NCBI RefSeq assembly: GCF_004115925.1
Contig: NZ_SDDX01000020.1
Span: 206,907-270,906, forward strand
Direction: 5' to 3'
DNA: 64,000 bases
Source: Lelliottia nimipressuralis
GTDB taxonomy: Bacteria; Pseudomonadota; Gammaproteobacteria; Enterobacterales; Enterobacteriaceae
The position numbers were made by a program, and so were the translations under genes. The notes under the pieces are model-generated. The model was not told the origin of the DNA. It made no database searches and saw only the letters and a program-made list of their open reading frames with translations. This document shows positions 38,014-46,788 of the stretch, in pieces (the stretch's first letter is position 1; every line of letters starts with the position of its first letter).

Positions 38014-39636
38014 ATGGCTCATTTTTGTGCGCAATCCCCCTCTTTTATTTTGCATCAGGTCACCTGTCAGTTTGCGACGGGCGATACCCTTTTGGGTCCG
38101 CTGAATTTAGCGCTGGAACCGTCGCTTTGTGCGCTGGTCGGGCGTAACGGCAGCGGCAAAACACGCCTTTTACGCCTGCTGGCCGGGCTGGACTCACCGA
38201 CAAGTGGTCATATCGAGCGTCGCGGGTCGCATGTTTACGTCGCGCAGCAGCATGATATTTCTGCGCAGACCACCCTGGCCGAACTGCTTGGCTACGACGA
38301 CATTTTCGCGGCCCGCCGACGCATCGACAGCGGTGACTATCAGCCGGACGATCTGGAACGTCTCGACGGTTACTGGGACTTAGCTGAACGGTTAACCGCG
38401 GCGTTTCTCACGGCCAATCTTCCTCCTTTCGATCCCGAAAACCTCGCGTCTTCCCTTAGCGGCGGCGAACGCGTGCGGGCTTTGCTGTGCGGGGCTTTTA
38501 CCGCTAATGCCGATTATCTGCTGCTTGATGAGCCGACGAACCACCTCGACAGACAGGGGCGTGAATGGTTTTACGCCCAGCTCGCGCGTTGTAGCTGCGG
38601 CGTGATGGTCGCGACTCACGATCGGGAATTACTGGCGCAGGTGCCGCGCATACTGGAACTTAGCGGTACCGGGCTGCGCGTTTATGGCGGCAATTACGAC
38701 GACTATCAACGCCAGCGGGATGCCGAACAGCAGGCGGCGCGTGCGGCGCTGGACCATGCTGCCACGGAGCGCAAACGCACCCGCGCTCGTATGCACAAAG
38801 AGCATGACGCCAGTCAGCGGCGGTCGGCGCAAACGCTGCGCACGGTCGATTCCATGAACATCGCCTCCTTTGAACGGATTAAATACAAAATGGCGGCGAA
38901 AGAGCGGCCCGGTACGTGGCGCAAGCAGCATCATGAACAAACTGACGCCCTGAATACCGCGGTAAAACAGGCGCGTGAGCGGGTGGAGGAAGAGAATCCG
39001 GTGATGTTTACCCTGCCGGGCAGCCGCATTGCCGAGGGCAAACAGGCGATCGTCCTGCAGGAGCTGGTTCTCCCGTACGTGAACATGCCCCCTGTTAACT
39101 GGCGCATGGACGGGCCGATGCGCGTGGCGCTACGCGGGCCGAACGGCTGCGGGAAATCGACATTATTGAAGATTATTCTCGGTGAGCTGGAAGCTGTTTC
39201 AGGAACCTGTCGCGTGTCGGTGCAAAGTGCGTATCTCGATCAGCACCTGTCGCAGCTGGATCTTACACAGTCCGTCATGACGCATCTCAATCTGCATGAC
39301 ACGCCGCTGGAAGAGGGCGTGCTGCGAAGTCGTCTGGCGCAGCTTCAACTGGGTGCGGATAAAGTCTCCCTGCCGCTGAGGGAGCTGAGCGGCGGCGAGC
39401 GTCTGAAAGCGGCGTTGGCGTGCGTCCTGTGGCGAGAAGAGGCTACTCAACTGCTGCTGCTGGATGAACCGACGAACCATCTGGATTTGGCGTCTGTACA
39501 GGCTATTGAAGCGGCGCTGGCCGGTTTTCCCGGTGCGCTGCTGGTGGTGTCCCACGATCAGGCTTTCCTTAATGGACTCCAGCTGACCCATGAGATGGTG
39601 TGGGATGAGAAAGGATGGCGTTGTGAACGGCTCTAG
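38014..39636 (+). CDS. ABC-F family ATPase (ribosome-associated type)
   Basis: The 540-aa soluble protein has two ABC domains and no membrane segment. Domain 1 has GRNGSGKTR, the signature LSGGERVRALL and LLLDEPTNHLD; domain 2 has GPNGCGKST, LSGGERLKAAL and LLLDEPTNHLD. A charged linker (about residues 230-310) of alternating Arg, Lys and Glu lies between. This is the ABC-F layout, whose studied members act on the ribosome in translation control or antibiotic protection rather than in transport. I cannot match it to EttA, Uup, YbiT or YheS. The start at 38014 (ATG, after CAGGAGTG) is preferred over a GTG six bases earlier. The final bases end 47 bp before the yiaG stop. Confidence 0.85.
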   Translation: MAHFCAQSPSFILHQVTCQFATGDTLLGPLNLALEPSLCALVGRNGSGKTRLLRLLAGLDSPTSGHIERRGSHVYVAQQHDISAQTTLAELLGYDDIFAARRRIDSGDYQPDDLERLDGYWDLAERLTAAFLTANLPPFDPENLASSLSGGERVRALLCGAFTANADYLLLDEPTNHLDRQGREWFYAQLARCSCGVMVATHDRELLAQVPRILELSGTGLRVYGGNYDDYQRQRDAEQQAARAALDHAATERKRTRARMHKEHDASQRRSAQTLRTVDSMNIASFERIKYKMAAKERPGTWRKQHHEQTDALNTAVKQARERVEEENPVMFTLPGSRIAEGKQAIVLQELVLPYVNMPPVNWRMDGPMRVALRGPNGCGKSTLLKIILGELEAVSGTCRVSVQSAYLDQHLSQLDLTQSVMTHLNLHDTPLEEGVLRSRLAQLQLGADKVSLPLRELSGGERLKAALACVLWREEATQLLLLDEPTNHLDLASVQAIEAALAGFPGALLVVSHDQAFLNGLQLTHEMVWDEKGWRCERL

Positions 39637-39644
39637 AATACAAA

Positions 39645-39662
39645 CCCCCGCAATTGCGGGGG
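39645..39662. terminator. Hairpin between the convergent ABC-F gene and yiaG
   Basis: A perfect CCCCCGC/GCGGGGG stem with an AATT loop has T-rich DNA only on the minus-strand exit, so it fits a yiaG terminator best. Confidence 0.55.
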
Positions 39663-39683
39663 CGATAAGATGAACGTATTAAC

Positions 39684-39965
39684 TTACTGCGTACTGACTG
39701 TTCGAGCGACCTGAATCATGCGCATCAGTTTCAGCTCGGTCGTGGAGGGTTTTACACGTTTTGATTCCCACTCATGGACCAAGGCCACACTGACGCCCAT
39801 CTCTCGGGCGAAATCATCAATTTTTAACCCTGTCCCTTTGCGTAATCGCTCAAATTCAGTAAAGGGATTCGTCTTTTGGGACGGGGTAACGGTCTGCGAT
39901 AAATCTTTAAAAACAATTTGTTCCAGGCTGCTTAACAGCTCAAGCATAGGATCTTTAGATTCCAT
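39684..39965 (-). CDS. yiaG: HTH-type regulator YiaG
   Basis: The 93-aa XRE/Cro-type protein carries its helix-turn-helix at about residues 40-80 (LRKGTGLKIDDFAREMGVSV followed by HEWESKRVKPS), like the antitoxin of HigBA/MqsA-type pairs. It matches E. coli YiaG at the start (KDPMLELLSSLEQIVFKD). No toxin gene adjoins it. The 329-bp interval 39966-40294 to yiaF is AT-rich and presumably holds both divergent promoters; I see no further gene there. Confidence 0.9.
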   Translation of the reverse strand: MESKDPMLELLSSLEQIVFKDLSQTVTPSQKTNPFTEFERLRKGTGLKIDDFAREMGVSVALVHEWESKRVKPSTTELKLMRMIQVARTVSTQ

Positions 39966-40294
39966 TAAGAACTCCTCTTAAATCACACAGCGGGATCGTG
40001 AACATCAGAGAGCCAATTAAGGATAGCCTCAAAAGAGTGCAAAAGATTGTCACGTCTGTGATTAATCGTGCGGTAACGATCGCCTTATTCGTTTCAGCAA
40101 AAGAGAGCGTGACGCTAATTGCCTGATTAATCGAAACAGGCTTTGCGCAGTATTTTTTTGTAAATCGTAAGAAATAAACCGGCAATAGCCGTTTTGCATG
40201 AAAAGAGTATCCTGACGGCCTGACCTGGACTATCCTAATCAGCGTCGGGCACGCGTGTGCCGGTGTGCGTTTTTTGGGTGAAAGGAGTATTAAA

Positions 40295-41005
40295 ATGGCG
40301 ACAGGAAAGTCCTGCTCTCGCTGGTTTGCGCCTATTGCGGCGTTGTTGATGGTAGTTAGCCTGAGTGGGTGTTTCGATAAAGAAGGCGATCAGCGTAAAG
40401 CGTTTATCGATTTTCTACAAAATACCGTGATGCGCAGTGGCGAGCATCTGCCGACGCTGACTGCGGATCAGAAAAAACAGTTTGGTCCCTTCGTTTCCGA
40501 TTACGCCATCCTTTATGGTTATTCACAGCAGGTGAATCAGGCGATGGATTCCGGTTTGCGTCCGGTTGTGGACAGCGTTAACGCAATCCGCGTTCCACAG
40601 GACTATATGACTCAGCGTGAACCGCTGCGCCAGTCTAATGGTGCGCTCGGGGTGCTGAGCCAGCAGCTACAGAATGCGAAAATGCAGGCTGATGCGGCGC
40701 GTTCTGCGCTGAAACAGGGTGAAGATCTGAAACCTGTGTTTGATCAGGTGTACGAGAAAGTTGTCACCAAACCTTCAGATGCAATGCAGCCGCTGATCCC
40801 AGCCGCGCAGATCTTTAGCCAGCAACTGGTGCAGGTGGGCGATTTTATCTCCCAGCAGGGGACGCAGGTGAGCTTTGTCTCTAACGGCATTCAGTTCCCA
40901 ACGTCTCAGCAAGCCAGCCAGTACAACACGCTGATTGGGCCGCTTGCCTCTCAGCACCAGGCCTTTAGCCAGGCGTGGAGCGCGGCAGTCACCGCGACGG
41001 AATAA
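40295..41005 (+). CDS. yiaF: DUF3053 lipoprotein YiaF
   Basis: The 236-aa lipoprotein starts at 40295 (after AAAGGAGTATTAAA) with a long signal peptide ending in VVSLSGC|FDKEG. The mature part is mostly helical (FIDFLQNTVMRSGEHLPTLTADQKKQFG and a Gln/Ala-rich centre). Length and sequence equal those of E. coli YiaF, a protein of unknown role. Ten upstream codons in frame were rejected as nonhomologous. A strong terminator follows. Confidence 0.93.
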   Translation: MATGKSCSRWFAPIAALLMVVSLSGCFDKEGDQRKAFIDFLQNTVMRSGEHLPTLTADQKKQFGPFVSDYAILYGYSQQVNQAMDSGLRPVVDSVNAIRVPQDYMTQREPLRQSNGALGVLSQQLQNAKMQADAARSALKQGEDLKPVFDQVYEKVVTKPSDAMQPLIPAAQIFSQQLVQVGDFISQQGTQVSFVSNGIQFPTSQQASQYNTLIGPLASQHQAFSQAWSAAVTATE

Positions 41006-41006
41006 A

Positions 41007-41036
41007 AGAAAACCCCGCCTGGTGCGGGGTTTTTTA
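41007..41036 (+). terminator. Terminator of yiaF
   Basis: A CCCCGC/GCGGGG stem with a CTGGT-type loop is followed by T6. Confidence 0.9.
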
Positions 41037-41056
41037 CAAGCTGATAAAAATAATGC

Positions 41057-41250
41057 TTGTCATTCATCTACCACATCGGTATAACTATTCCTGTCGGTTT
41101 GTTACACAGACCTAAAGCAGTTTAGTTAAGTAGTCCAGATGAGTTATCCAAAGATATCTTCGTAGTGACCCTTCCTTCATCGCTTAAAAATCTGTAACAC
41201 ATTCCATCATCGCGCCGGAAGGCAAAACGTATTTTAAAAAGGTAATTTCT
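41057..41250 (+). promoter_or_regulatory. cspA promoter and long thermosensing 5' leader
   Basis: A good sigma-70 promoter, TTGTCA (41057-41062), 17 bp, TATAAC (41080-41085), puts the start near 41092. That leaves a leader of about 159 nt, the length of the E. coli cspA leader, which refolds on cold shock. The remembered E. coli leader is recognisable in CGGTTTG (41095-41101), AAAGCAGT, GAGTTATC, TCGTAGTG and AAAATCTGTAA. Confidence 0.75.
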
Positions 41251-41463
41251 ATGTCTGGTAAAATGACTGGTCTGGTAAAATGGTTCAACGCTGATAAAGG
41301 CTTCGGCTTCATCACTCCTGACGATGGCTCTAAAGATGTATTCGTACACTTCTCTGCTATCCAGAACGAAGGCTACAAATCTTTGGACGAAGGTCAGAAA
41401 GTTTCCTTCACCATCGAAAGCGGCGCTAAAGGCCCAGCAGCTGGTAACGTTGTAAGCCTGTAA
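41251..41463 (+). CDS. cspA: Major cold shock protein CspA
   Basis: The 70-aa single cold-shock domain is an RNA chaperone that melts mRNA structure at low temperature. RNP1 (KGFGFI) and RNP2 (VFVHF) are intact, and it differs from E. coli CspA at only about three positions. The long leader supports CspA identity over other Csp paralogues. It lies between yiaF and ghrB, whereas in E. coli it lies on the far side of yiaG. Confidence 0.94.
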   Translation: MSGKMTGLVKWFNADKGFGFITPDDGSKDVFVHFSAIQNEGYKSLDEGQKVSFTIESGAKGPAAGNVVSL

Positions 41464-41490
41464 GCTTCCAACTCAGCAGCACAAGAATTT

Positions 41491-41517
41491 AAAAACCCGC
41501 CTCTGGCGGGCTTTTTT
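41491..41517. terminator. Bidirectional terminator, cspA / ghrB
   Basis: A CCCGCC/GGCGGG stem with a TCT loop is flanked by A5 and T6 between convergent genes. Confidence 0.9.
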
Positions 41518-41534
41518 CGTTTCAGGCTTTGTGA

Positions 41535-42506
41535 TTATTTTACCTGCGGGTTCACGCAGTTCTTCTCAACTTTCCCGTTAAGCGCATCGATCAGGTTATC
41601 CACCGCCGTGGACGCCATATTGTATCTCGTCTCATGAGTGGCCGAACCGATATGCGGCAGCGCAACCACGTTTGGCAATGTCAGCAGCGGCGAATCGATC
41701 GGCAGCGGCTCCTGCTCGAACACATCCAGACCCGCCGCGTGGATCTCACCCTTTTGCAAGGCTTCAATCAACGCTTTCTCATCCACCACTGGCCCACGGC
41801 CTGCGTTGATGAAAATGGCCGTTTTTTTCATTTTCTCAAACTCAGCTTTACCGATAAGATGATGCGTCTCATCCGTCAGCGGCAGGATCAGGCAGACATA
41901 ATCCGCTTCCTGCAGCAGTGTATCTAACTCACAGTAACGGCCATTGAAACGCTCTTCAGCTTCTTTATGCTGACGGCGTGCATTGTAGAGAATCGGCATG
42001 TTAAAGCCGAAATGCGCGCGCTGAGCCAGCGCCAGCCCGATCCGGCCCATGCCGACAATCCCCAGCGTTTTGCCGTGAACGTCCACACCAAACCAGTCGG
42101 GACCGATGCTTTTAGTCCATTCGCCTGCTTTCACGCGCTCAGCCACTTCCACAACGCGACGCGCAGTGCTCAGCACCAGCGCCATCAGCGTATCCGCAAC
42201 CGTCTCGGTGAGTGCGGTTGGCGTGTGCATCAGCAGAACATTGCGTGCGTTAAGCGCCTCGACGTCAAAGTTGTCGTAGCCGACAGAGATCGTCGAAGTC
42301 GCACGAAGCTTCGGCATTTTCTCCAGCAATGCGCTATCCACTTTTTCGCTTGATCCCAGCAGCCCCTCCGCGCTGGCAAAGGCTTCCGCGTGCTGCGCCA
42401 CGGTCTCCTGGCTCAGGTTTTTCACCTGCGTGACGGTGAAATGTTCCTCAAGACGTTTGTGTAGATCGTCGGGCAGTGCTTTATACAAAATGACGGACGG
42501 CTTCAT
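41535..42506 (-). CDS. ghrB: Glyoxylate/hydroxypyruvate and 2-ketogluconate reductase GhrB
   Basis: The 323-aa D-2-hydroxyacid dehydrogenase reduces glyoxylate, hydroxypyruvate and 2-keto-D-gluconate with NADPH. The Rossmann motif GIVGMGRIG and the catalytic trio are visible (Arg in [11 protein letters not shown], Glu in FEQEPLP, His in LPHIGSAT). It is the E. coli GhrB (TiaE/YiaE) orthologue. Here it is the last gene of a kgu-type cluster and can serve as the KguD reductase turning (phospho)ketogluconate into gluconate. It follows kguT by 26 bp. Confidence 0.95.
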   Translation of the reverse strand: MKPSVILYKALPDDLHKRLEEHFTVTQVKNLSQETVAQHAEAFASAEGLLGSSEKVDSALLEKMPKLRATSTISVGYDNFDVEALNARNVLLMHTPTALTETVADTLMALVLSTARRVVEVAERVKAGEWTKSIGPDWFGVDVHGKTLGIVGMGRIGLALAQRAHFGFNMPILYNARRQHKEAEERFNGRYCELDTLLQEADYVCLILPLTDETHHLIGKAEFEKMKKTAIFINAGRGPVVDEKALIEALQKGEIHAAGLDVFEQEPLPIDSPLLTLPNVVALPHIGSATHETRYNMASTAVDNLIDALNGKVEKNCVNPQVK

Positions 42507-42532
42507 GCTAATCTCCGTTGATTTTAAAAGGT

Positions 42533-43813
42533 TCAGGCGTGACGTGCGCCAGCAGGAATTTGTTGATTATTAGCAGGCTTAACAATCAAAGTAAGCCACA
42601 CAGAAGCGAAAAGTGCCACCCCCATAAATATGTACGAGGCCGACGGGCTGCCGGTGGCACCGTTGAGATAGCCAACAAACCACGAGCCGAAGAACGAACC
42701 TAACGCTCCCATGCTGTTGATCAGCGCCATCGCGCCACCGGCTACGTTACGCGGCAGCATTTCCGGGATGATGGCAAAGAACGGACCGTACGGCGCGTAC
42801 ATGGCCGCGCCAGCGATCACCAGCAGCGTGTAAGAGACCCAGAAGTGGTTTGCGCCTACCGCCCATGAACCGATAAAGGCGAACGCGGCAATCAACAGCA
42901 GCGGCCAAACGAATAATTTACGGTTTTGCAGCTTATCCGAGGCCCATGACACCACGATCATCGCGATCGTTGCCGCCAGATACGGTACCGACGACAGCCA
43001 GCCCACTTCCACCATGCCGAGGTTTTCGCCGCCGCTGCGAATAATCGACGGCAGCCACAGCACAAAACCGTACACCCCGATGCTCCACGCGAAATATTGC
43101 ATACACAGCAGGATAACGTTGCGCGAACGGAAAGCTTCACCGTAGTTACGCACCGCTTTCAGCCCCTGCTGTTCTTTATCCAGCTCGGCCTGCAGCGCGG
43201 CTTTTTCACTGGTGGAAAGCCAGGTCGCCTGCGACGGTTTATCTTTCACCAGCACCCACCAGCAGAAGGCCCAGATGATCGCCGGGAATCCTTCGATGAT
43301 GAACATGTGACGCCAGCCGAATGACTGAATCAGATAACCCGAAACCACGGACATCCACAGGACCGTCACCGGGTTACCGAGGATCAGGAACGTGTTGGCG
43401 CGTGAGCGTTCGGATTTGGTAAACCAGTTGCTGATGTAAATCAGCATCGCAGGCATCACGGCGGCTTCAACGACCCCGAGAATAAAGCGAATGGCGGCCA
43501 GTGCGGGGATATTATTGACCATCCCGGTGAGGGATGCGCAGGCGCCCCACAAAATCAGGCAGACAAAGATCAGTTTGCGCACGCTACGGCGCTCGGCGTA
43601 AATCGCTCCAGGGATCTGGAAGAAGAAATAGCCAAGGAAGAACAGGGCACCTAACAGGGACGAGACGCCTTTGGTGATCCCCAAATCTTCGGTGATCCCT
43701 GCGGCAGACGCGAAGCTGAAGTTCGCGCGATCAAGGTACGCCAGGCTGTACGTGATAAACACGATAGGCATGATGTACCACCAGCGTTTAACTGCATTGG
43801 TCGATGTGTTCAT
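42533..43813 (-). CDS. kguT: 2-ketogluconate MFS transporter KguT
   Basis: The 426-aa, 12-helix transporter belongs to the anion:cation symporter family ([15 protein letters not shown] in helix 1, [31 protein letters not shown]). It resembles KguT-type 2-ketogluconate carriers, and its place between kguK and the ketogluconate reductase gene supports that. The start at 43813 ([16 protein letters not shown]) is preferred; 17 upstream codons are not typical of the family. It lies 66 bp after kguK. Confidence 0.85.
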   Translation of the reverse strand: MNTSTNAVKRWWYIMPIVFITYSLAYLDRANFSFASAAGITEDLGITKGVSSLLGALFFLGYFFFQIPGAIYAERRSVRKLIFVCLILWGACASLTGMVNNIPALAAIRFILGVVEAAVMPAMLIYISNWFTKSERSRANTFLILGNPVTVLWMSVVSGYLIQSFGWRHMFIIEGFPAIIWAFCWWVLVKDKPSQATWLSTSEKAALQAELDKEQQGLKAVRNYGEAFRSRNVILLCMQYFAWSIGVYGFVLWLPSIIRSGGENLGMVEVGWLSSVPYLAATIAMIVVSWASDKLQNRKLFVWPLLLIAAFAFIGSWAVGANHFWVSYTLLVIAGAAMYAPYGPFFAIIPEMLPRNVAGGAMALINSMGALGSFFGSWFVGYLNGATGSPSASYIFMGVALFASVWLTLIVKPANNQQIPAGARHA

Positions 43814-43879
43814 GGGCTTGCCTCTGTTGTTGAGGTTTATACCGCCGTTGTCTGTAGGGTACACGGTGGCTGATTATTG

Positions 43880-44818
43880 TTACTCGGACAGTTGTGCGCG
43901 GGTCGGCAATCCTTCGCTGTCGCCTTGCACCTGAATGGCCAGCGATCCGATCTTATTCCCGCGTGCGACGGCCTGTTGTAGCGTTTTGCCTTCAAGCAGG
44001 GCGCTAATCACCCCGACTGCGAATCCATCTCCTGCGCCGACGGTGTCGACAACGTTATCGACTTTCACCGCAGCGACAGCACCTTTGTCGCCGCTGGCAG
44101 TTTTGAACCAGGCGCCGTCAGCGCCAGTTTTCAGCACCACGGCTTGCACGCCGTGCTCCAGATAAAAATCGGCAATCCCTTCCGGGGTTTTCTGCCCGGT
44201 GAGGATCATGCCCTCTTTCAGACCGGGCAGAACCCAGTTTGCCTGGAAGGCCAGGTGATTGAGCTTTTCAACCATATCGGCTTCGCTTTTCCACAGCACC
44301 GGGCGCAGGTTCGGATCGAAAGAGATCGTCTTACCCTGGGCTTTCAGGGTACTGGCCGCGTGATCGAGCAGATCGTATGAGCTGGCCGATAGCGCCGCTG
44401 CGACGCCACTTAAATGCAGATGCCGCGCTGAAGAGAAGTAAGCAGGATGAAAATCTTGCGTGGAAAGATGGCTGGCGGCAGAGCCTTTGCGGAAATACTC
44501 CACAATGGGATCGGTTCCATTTTCGACTTTAGATTTTAGTTGAAAGCCGGTCGCGAAACGGTTGTCGAGAGTGACGCCCGCCGCGTCGATCCCCTCTTTT
44601 TTCAGCGAATCCAACACAAAGTGGCCAAAACTGTCGTCGCCCACGCGGCTGACCCAGCCAACGTTGAGTCCCAGGCGCGCCAGGCCGGTTGCTACGTTCA
44701 GCTCTGCGCCGGCAACGCGTTTGATAAAGTGTTCAACCGAGCGCAGCTCGCCCGTTTCCGTGGCCACAAACATGGCCATGGCTTCACCGATGGTGATGAC
44801 GTCCAGAGAATCAGACAT
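43880..44818 (-). CDS. kguK: 2-ketogluconate kinase KguK (PfkB family)
   Basis: The 312-aa ribokinase/PfkB-type sugar kinase has the N-terminal signature GGAELNVATGLARLG-like AGAELNVATGLARLG and the C-terminal catalytic signature DTVGAGDGFAVG with the base Asp. It closely resembles 2-dehydro-3-deoxygluconokinases, but the neighbouring transporter, reductase and PtxS-like regulator favour a 2-ketogluconate kinase. The start at 44818 overlaps the end of kguE by 8 bp. Confidence 0.82.
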   Translation of the reverse strand: MSDSLDVITIGEAMAMFVATETGELRSVEHFIKRVAGAELNVATGLARLGLNVGWVSRVGDDSFGHFVLDSLKKEGIDAAGVTLDNRFATGFQLKSKVENGTDPIVEYFRKGSAASHLSTQDFHPAYFSSARHLHLSGVAAALSASSYDLLDHAASTLKAQGKTISFDPNLRPVLWKSEADMVEKLNHLAFQANWVLPGLKEGMILTGQKTPEGIADFYLEHGVQAVVLKTGADGAWFKTASGDKGAVAAVKVDNVVDTVGAGDGFAVGVISALLEGKTLQQAVARGNKIGSLAIQVQGDSEGLPTRAQLSE

Positions 44819-45572
44819 GGCGTGTCTCCTCACGCAGCAGATTGACGTAATGGCGGGTGACCGCCGCTAAATCTGGCCCTTCCAGCGGGAATTCAATGCC
44901 GCGAGGGGCGTCGGCCGGAAGCTGGTTCAGCAGATCCATCCAGCGGGCATCGGCGTTATCCGGTGGGATAGCGCGGAAGTGTTGGTGATGCGGGACAGCC
45001 GCTTTGACATGGATATAGCTCACCGCCGGGGCCAGATGGTGCGCGGCCTCTTCCGGCGATTCACCAACCCACAGCCAGTTTCCGGTATCGAAGGTGAGGG
45101 TGACAGGCAGTTCTATCACCCGGCAGGCCGCCTTGAAACGCTGCATTGGCGCAAGCTGCCCGCAGTCGGTCTGATCATTTTCTACTACCAGCGTCATCCC
45201 GCTTTCGAGCAGCAGTTCGCGCAAGGCTTCAAGGGGCTGCTTATCGCGGAAATGACCCAGCGAGACTTTCAGCCAAAGGGCATTGAGGGTGCTGGCTTCT
45301 GCGAGATAGCGCGGCAGATCCGGGTTCAGTGTGCCGTCTGGCATCAGTAACGCGGCGGGGGCGGAGTAACAGGCGAACAAACCGAGCAGTTCGATAGACT
45401 GAGCCAATGTTGGCAACGCCTGTAGCTCCTCATCATTAAACAGCTCCCGGCGGATCTCGACGCCGTCGGCTCCCCCGGCGGCAATGACCGGTAATATGGC
45501 CCGCTGGCCGCCCACCTGACGGACGTGATCTGCGCCATACGCGGCGGTGACGACGATGATTTTCCTGCCCAT
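44811..45572 (-). CDS. kguE: KguE-like sugar phosphate isomerase/epimerase
   Basis: The 253-aa TIM-barrel protein is of the AP-endonuclease-2/xylose-isomerase-like group (GADGVEIRRELF, LVVENDQTD, LTFDTGNWLW, SYIHVKAA, IEFPLEG). KguE proteins are found in 2-ketogluconate operons with an unproven epimerase role. The start at 45572 (MGRKIIVVTAAYG) has a GGGAG site seven bases before it; the ATG at 45590 has none. It is the first structural gene after the operator at 45613. Confidence 0.78.
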   Translation of the reverse strand: MGRKIIVVTAAYGADHVRQVGGQRAILPVIAAGGADGVEIRRELFNDEELQALPTLAQSIELLGLFACYSAPAALLMPDGTLNPDLPRYLAEASTLNALWLKVSLGHFRDKQPLEALRELLLESGMTLVVENDQTDCGQLAPMQRFKAACRVIELPVTLTFDTGNWLWVGESPEEAAHHLAPAVSYIHVKAAVPHHQHFRAIPPDNADARWMDLLNQLPADAPRGIEFPLEGPDLAAVTRHYVNLLREETRHV

Positions 45573-45612
45573 TGGCTGACTCCCATTCATAGCTGATAGG
45601 TATTACGCTAGA

Positions 45613-45626
45613 TGGAACCGGTTCCA
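45613..45626. promoter_or_regulatory. LacI/PtxS-type palindromic operator
   Basis: TGGAACCGGTTCCA is a perfect 14-bp palindrome with the central CCGG typical of LacI-family operators. It is close to the Pseudomonas PtxS site TGAAACCGGTTTCA as I remember it. It lies between the regulator gene and kguE. Confidence 0.75.
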
Positions 45627-45673
45627 AAGAAAAGGTCAGGATGTTGAATTTATGATCGTCATCACGAAGGGGG

Positions 45674-46690
45674 TTAACGCGACGTCGAGCCGCGTACGAT
45701 CAGCTCACCGGAGAAGACCTGCTCGCGCACGGTGTCGGTAATGCCTTCGATGCGGCGCACCACCTGCTCGACGGCGGCGTAGCCAATCTGCCAGGTCGGC
45801 TGTTTGAGAGTGGTAATGCCAACGCCTGCCAGCTCGGCCCATTCGAGTTCGTCGAATCCGAGCAGACCAATATCGCTACCCCAGTTCAGGCCAATACGTT
45901 TGAGGGAGCGGGCCACCTGCAGCGTGAGCGCGCCGTTGGCGGAAATGACCGCTTTGCGCATCCCGCGATGACGGGTATGGAACTGGCGCAGGGTATTATC
46001 CATTTGATCGGCTTCGTGCAGCGGAATTTCGGCATTCTCGGCGATCACGCCAGGATAACGCGCCAGGGTGGCGCGAAATGCGCTGAGACGGTCGCGGCGG
46101 GTATTCACCATGCCCAGCGGCTCGCTCATGAACAAAATCGCTTCAAAACCTTGCTCGATCAGGTGCTCTGTTGCCGTTGTGGCGGCCTGGGTGTTGTCCA
46201 GCCCTACCACGTCGCAGGCGAATTCCGGGATTTTGCGATCAATCAGCACCATCGGCAGGGACGACTGTTGCAGGCGGTTAAGCCCCTCTTCGCGCATCCC
46301 CACGGCATTGACCACGATGCCTTCGACCTGGTAGCTGCGCAGCAGGTCAAGGTAGTGCAGCTCCTGGTCCACTTCGTTGTTGGTGTTACACACCAGCGGG
46401 GTGAAGCCCTTTTCGCGGCACGCGGCTTCGATGCCACTGAGCACGTTGACGGAGTAGGGGTTGGTAATGTCGGCGATGATCAGACCGATGAGGCGAGTGC
46501 GACCATGCTTCAGGCCGCGAGCCATCAGGCTTGGGCGGTAATCCAGTTCGGCGATGGCTTGTTCAATACGGGCCAGCAGCGCGTCGGAAAGCAGATGTTT
46601 CTCGCCATTAAGATAGCGCGAAATACTGGTTTTTCCGGTTTTGGCGGCTTTCGCCACGTCGCTGATGGTGGGCCGTGCTGATTTGCTCAT
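45674..46690 (-). CDS. LacI-family regulator of the ketogluconate cluster (PtxS-like)
   Basis: The 338-aa repressor has an N-terminal LacI HTH (residues about 8-55; PTISDVAKAAKTGKTSISRYLNG) with the hinge-helix region LMARGLKH, then a periplasmic-binding-like effector domain (LIGLIIADITNPYSVNVLSG, GLLGFDELEWAELAGVG). The start at 46690 removes 31 unsupported codons. It is like Pseudomonas PtxS, which answers to 2-ketogluconate, and it probably represses kguEKT-ghrB through the palindrome just downstream. Its own end is 48 bp from that operator. Confidence 0.87.
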   Translation of the reverse strand: MSKSARPTISDVAKAAKTGKTSISRYLNGEKHLLSDALLARIEQAIAELDYRPSLMARGLKHGRTRLIGLIIADITNPYSVNVLSGIEAACREKGFTPLVCNTNNEVDQELHYLDLLRSYQVEGIVVNAVGMREEGLNRLQQSSLPMVLIDRKIPEFACDVVGLDNTQAATTATEHLIEQGFEAILFMSEPLGMVNTRRDRLSAFRATLARYPGVIAENAEIPLHEADQMDNTLRQFHTRHRGMRKAVISANGALTLQVARSLKRIGLNWGSDIGLLGFDELEWAELAGVGITTLKQPTWQIGYAAVEQVVRRIEGITDTVREQVFSGELIVRGSTSR

Positions 46691-46753
46691 CGCTGATTCC
46701 CTTAAGATTAGTGAGAACACCTTAGCGGGAAAATCAACGATGGCAAGCGCTTC

Positions 46754-46783
46754 ATGCCGGATGGCGCAGCCGCCACCCGGCAT
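46754..46783. repeat. REP-like palindrome between the LacI gene and yiaD
   Basis: A GCCGGATGGCG...CCACCCGGC palindrome of the enterobacterial REP type directly follows yiaD (transcribed leftward) and may mark its mRNA end. Confidence 0.65.
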
Positions 46784-46788
46784 TTCAA

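Noticed and set aside
39684..39965. YiaG considered as an antitoxin of a toxin-antitoxin pair
   Set aside because: No small toxin-like gene adjoins it on either side; the neighbours are an ABC-F gene and yiaF.
46730..46750. Imperfect palindrome around AAGCGCTT upstream of the LacI-type gene, considered as a second operator
   Set aside because: Symmetry ends after eight bases and it differs from the strong CCGG-centred site at 45613, so it may be chance.
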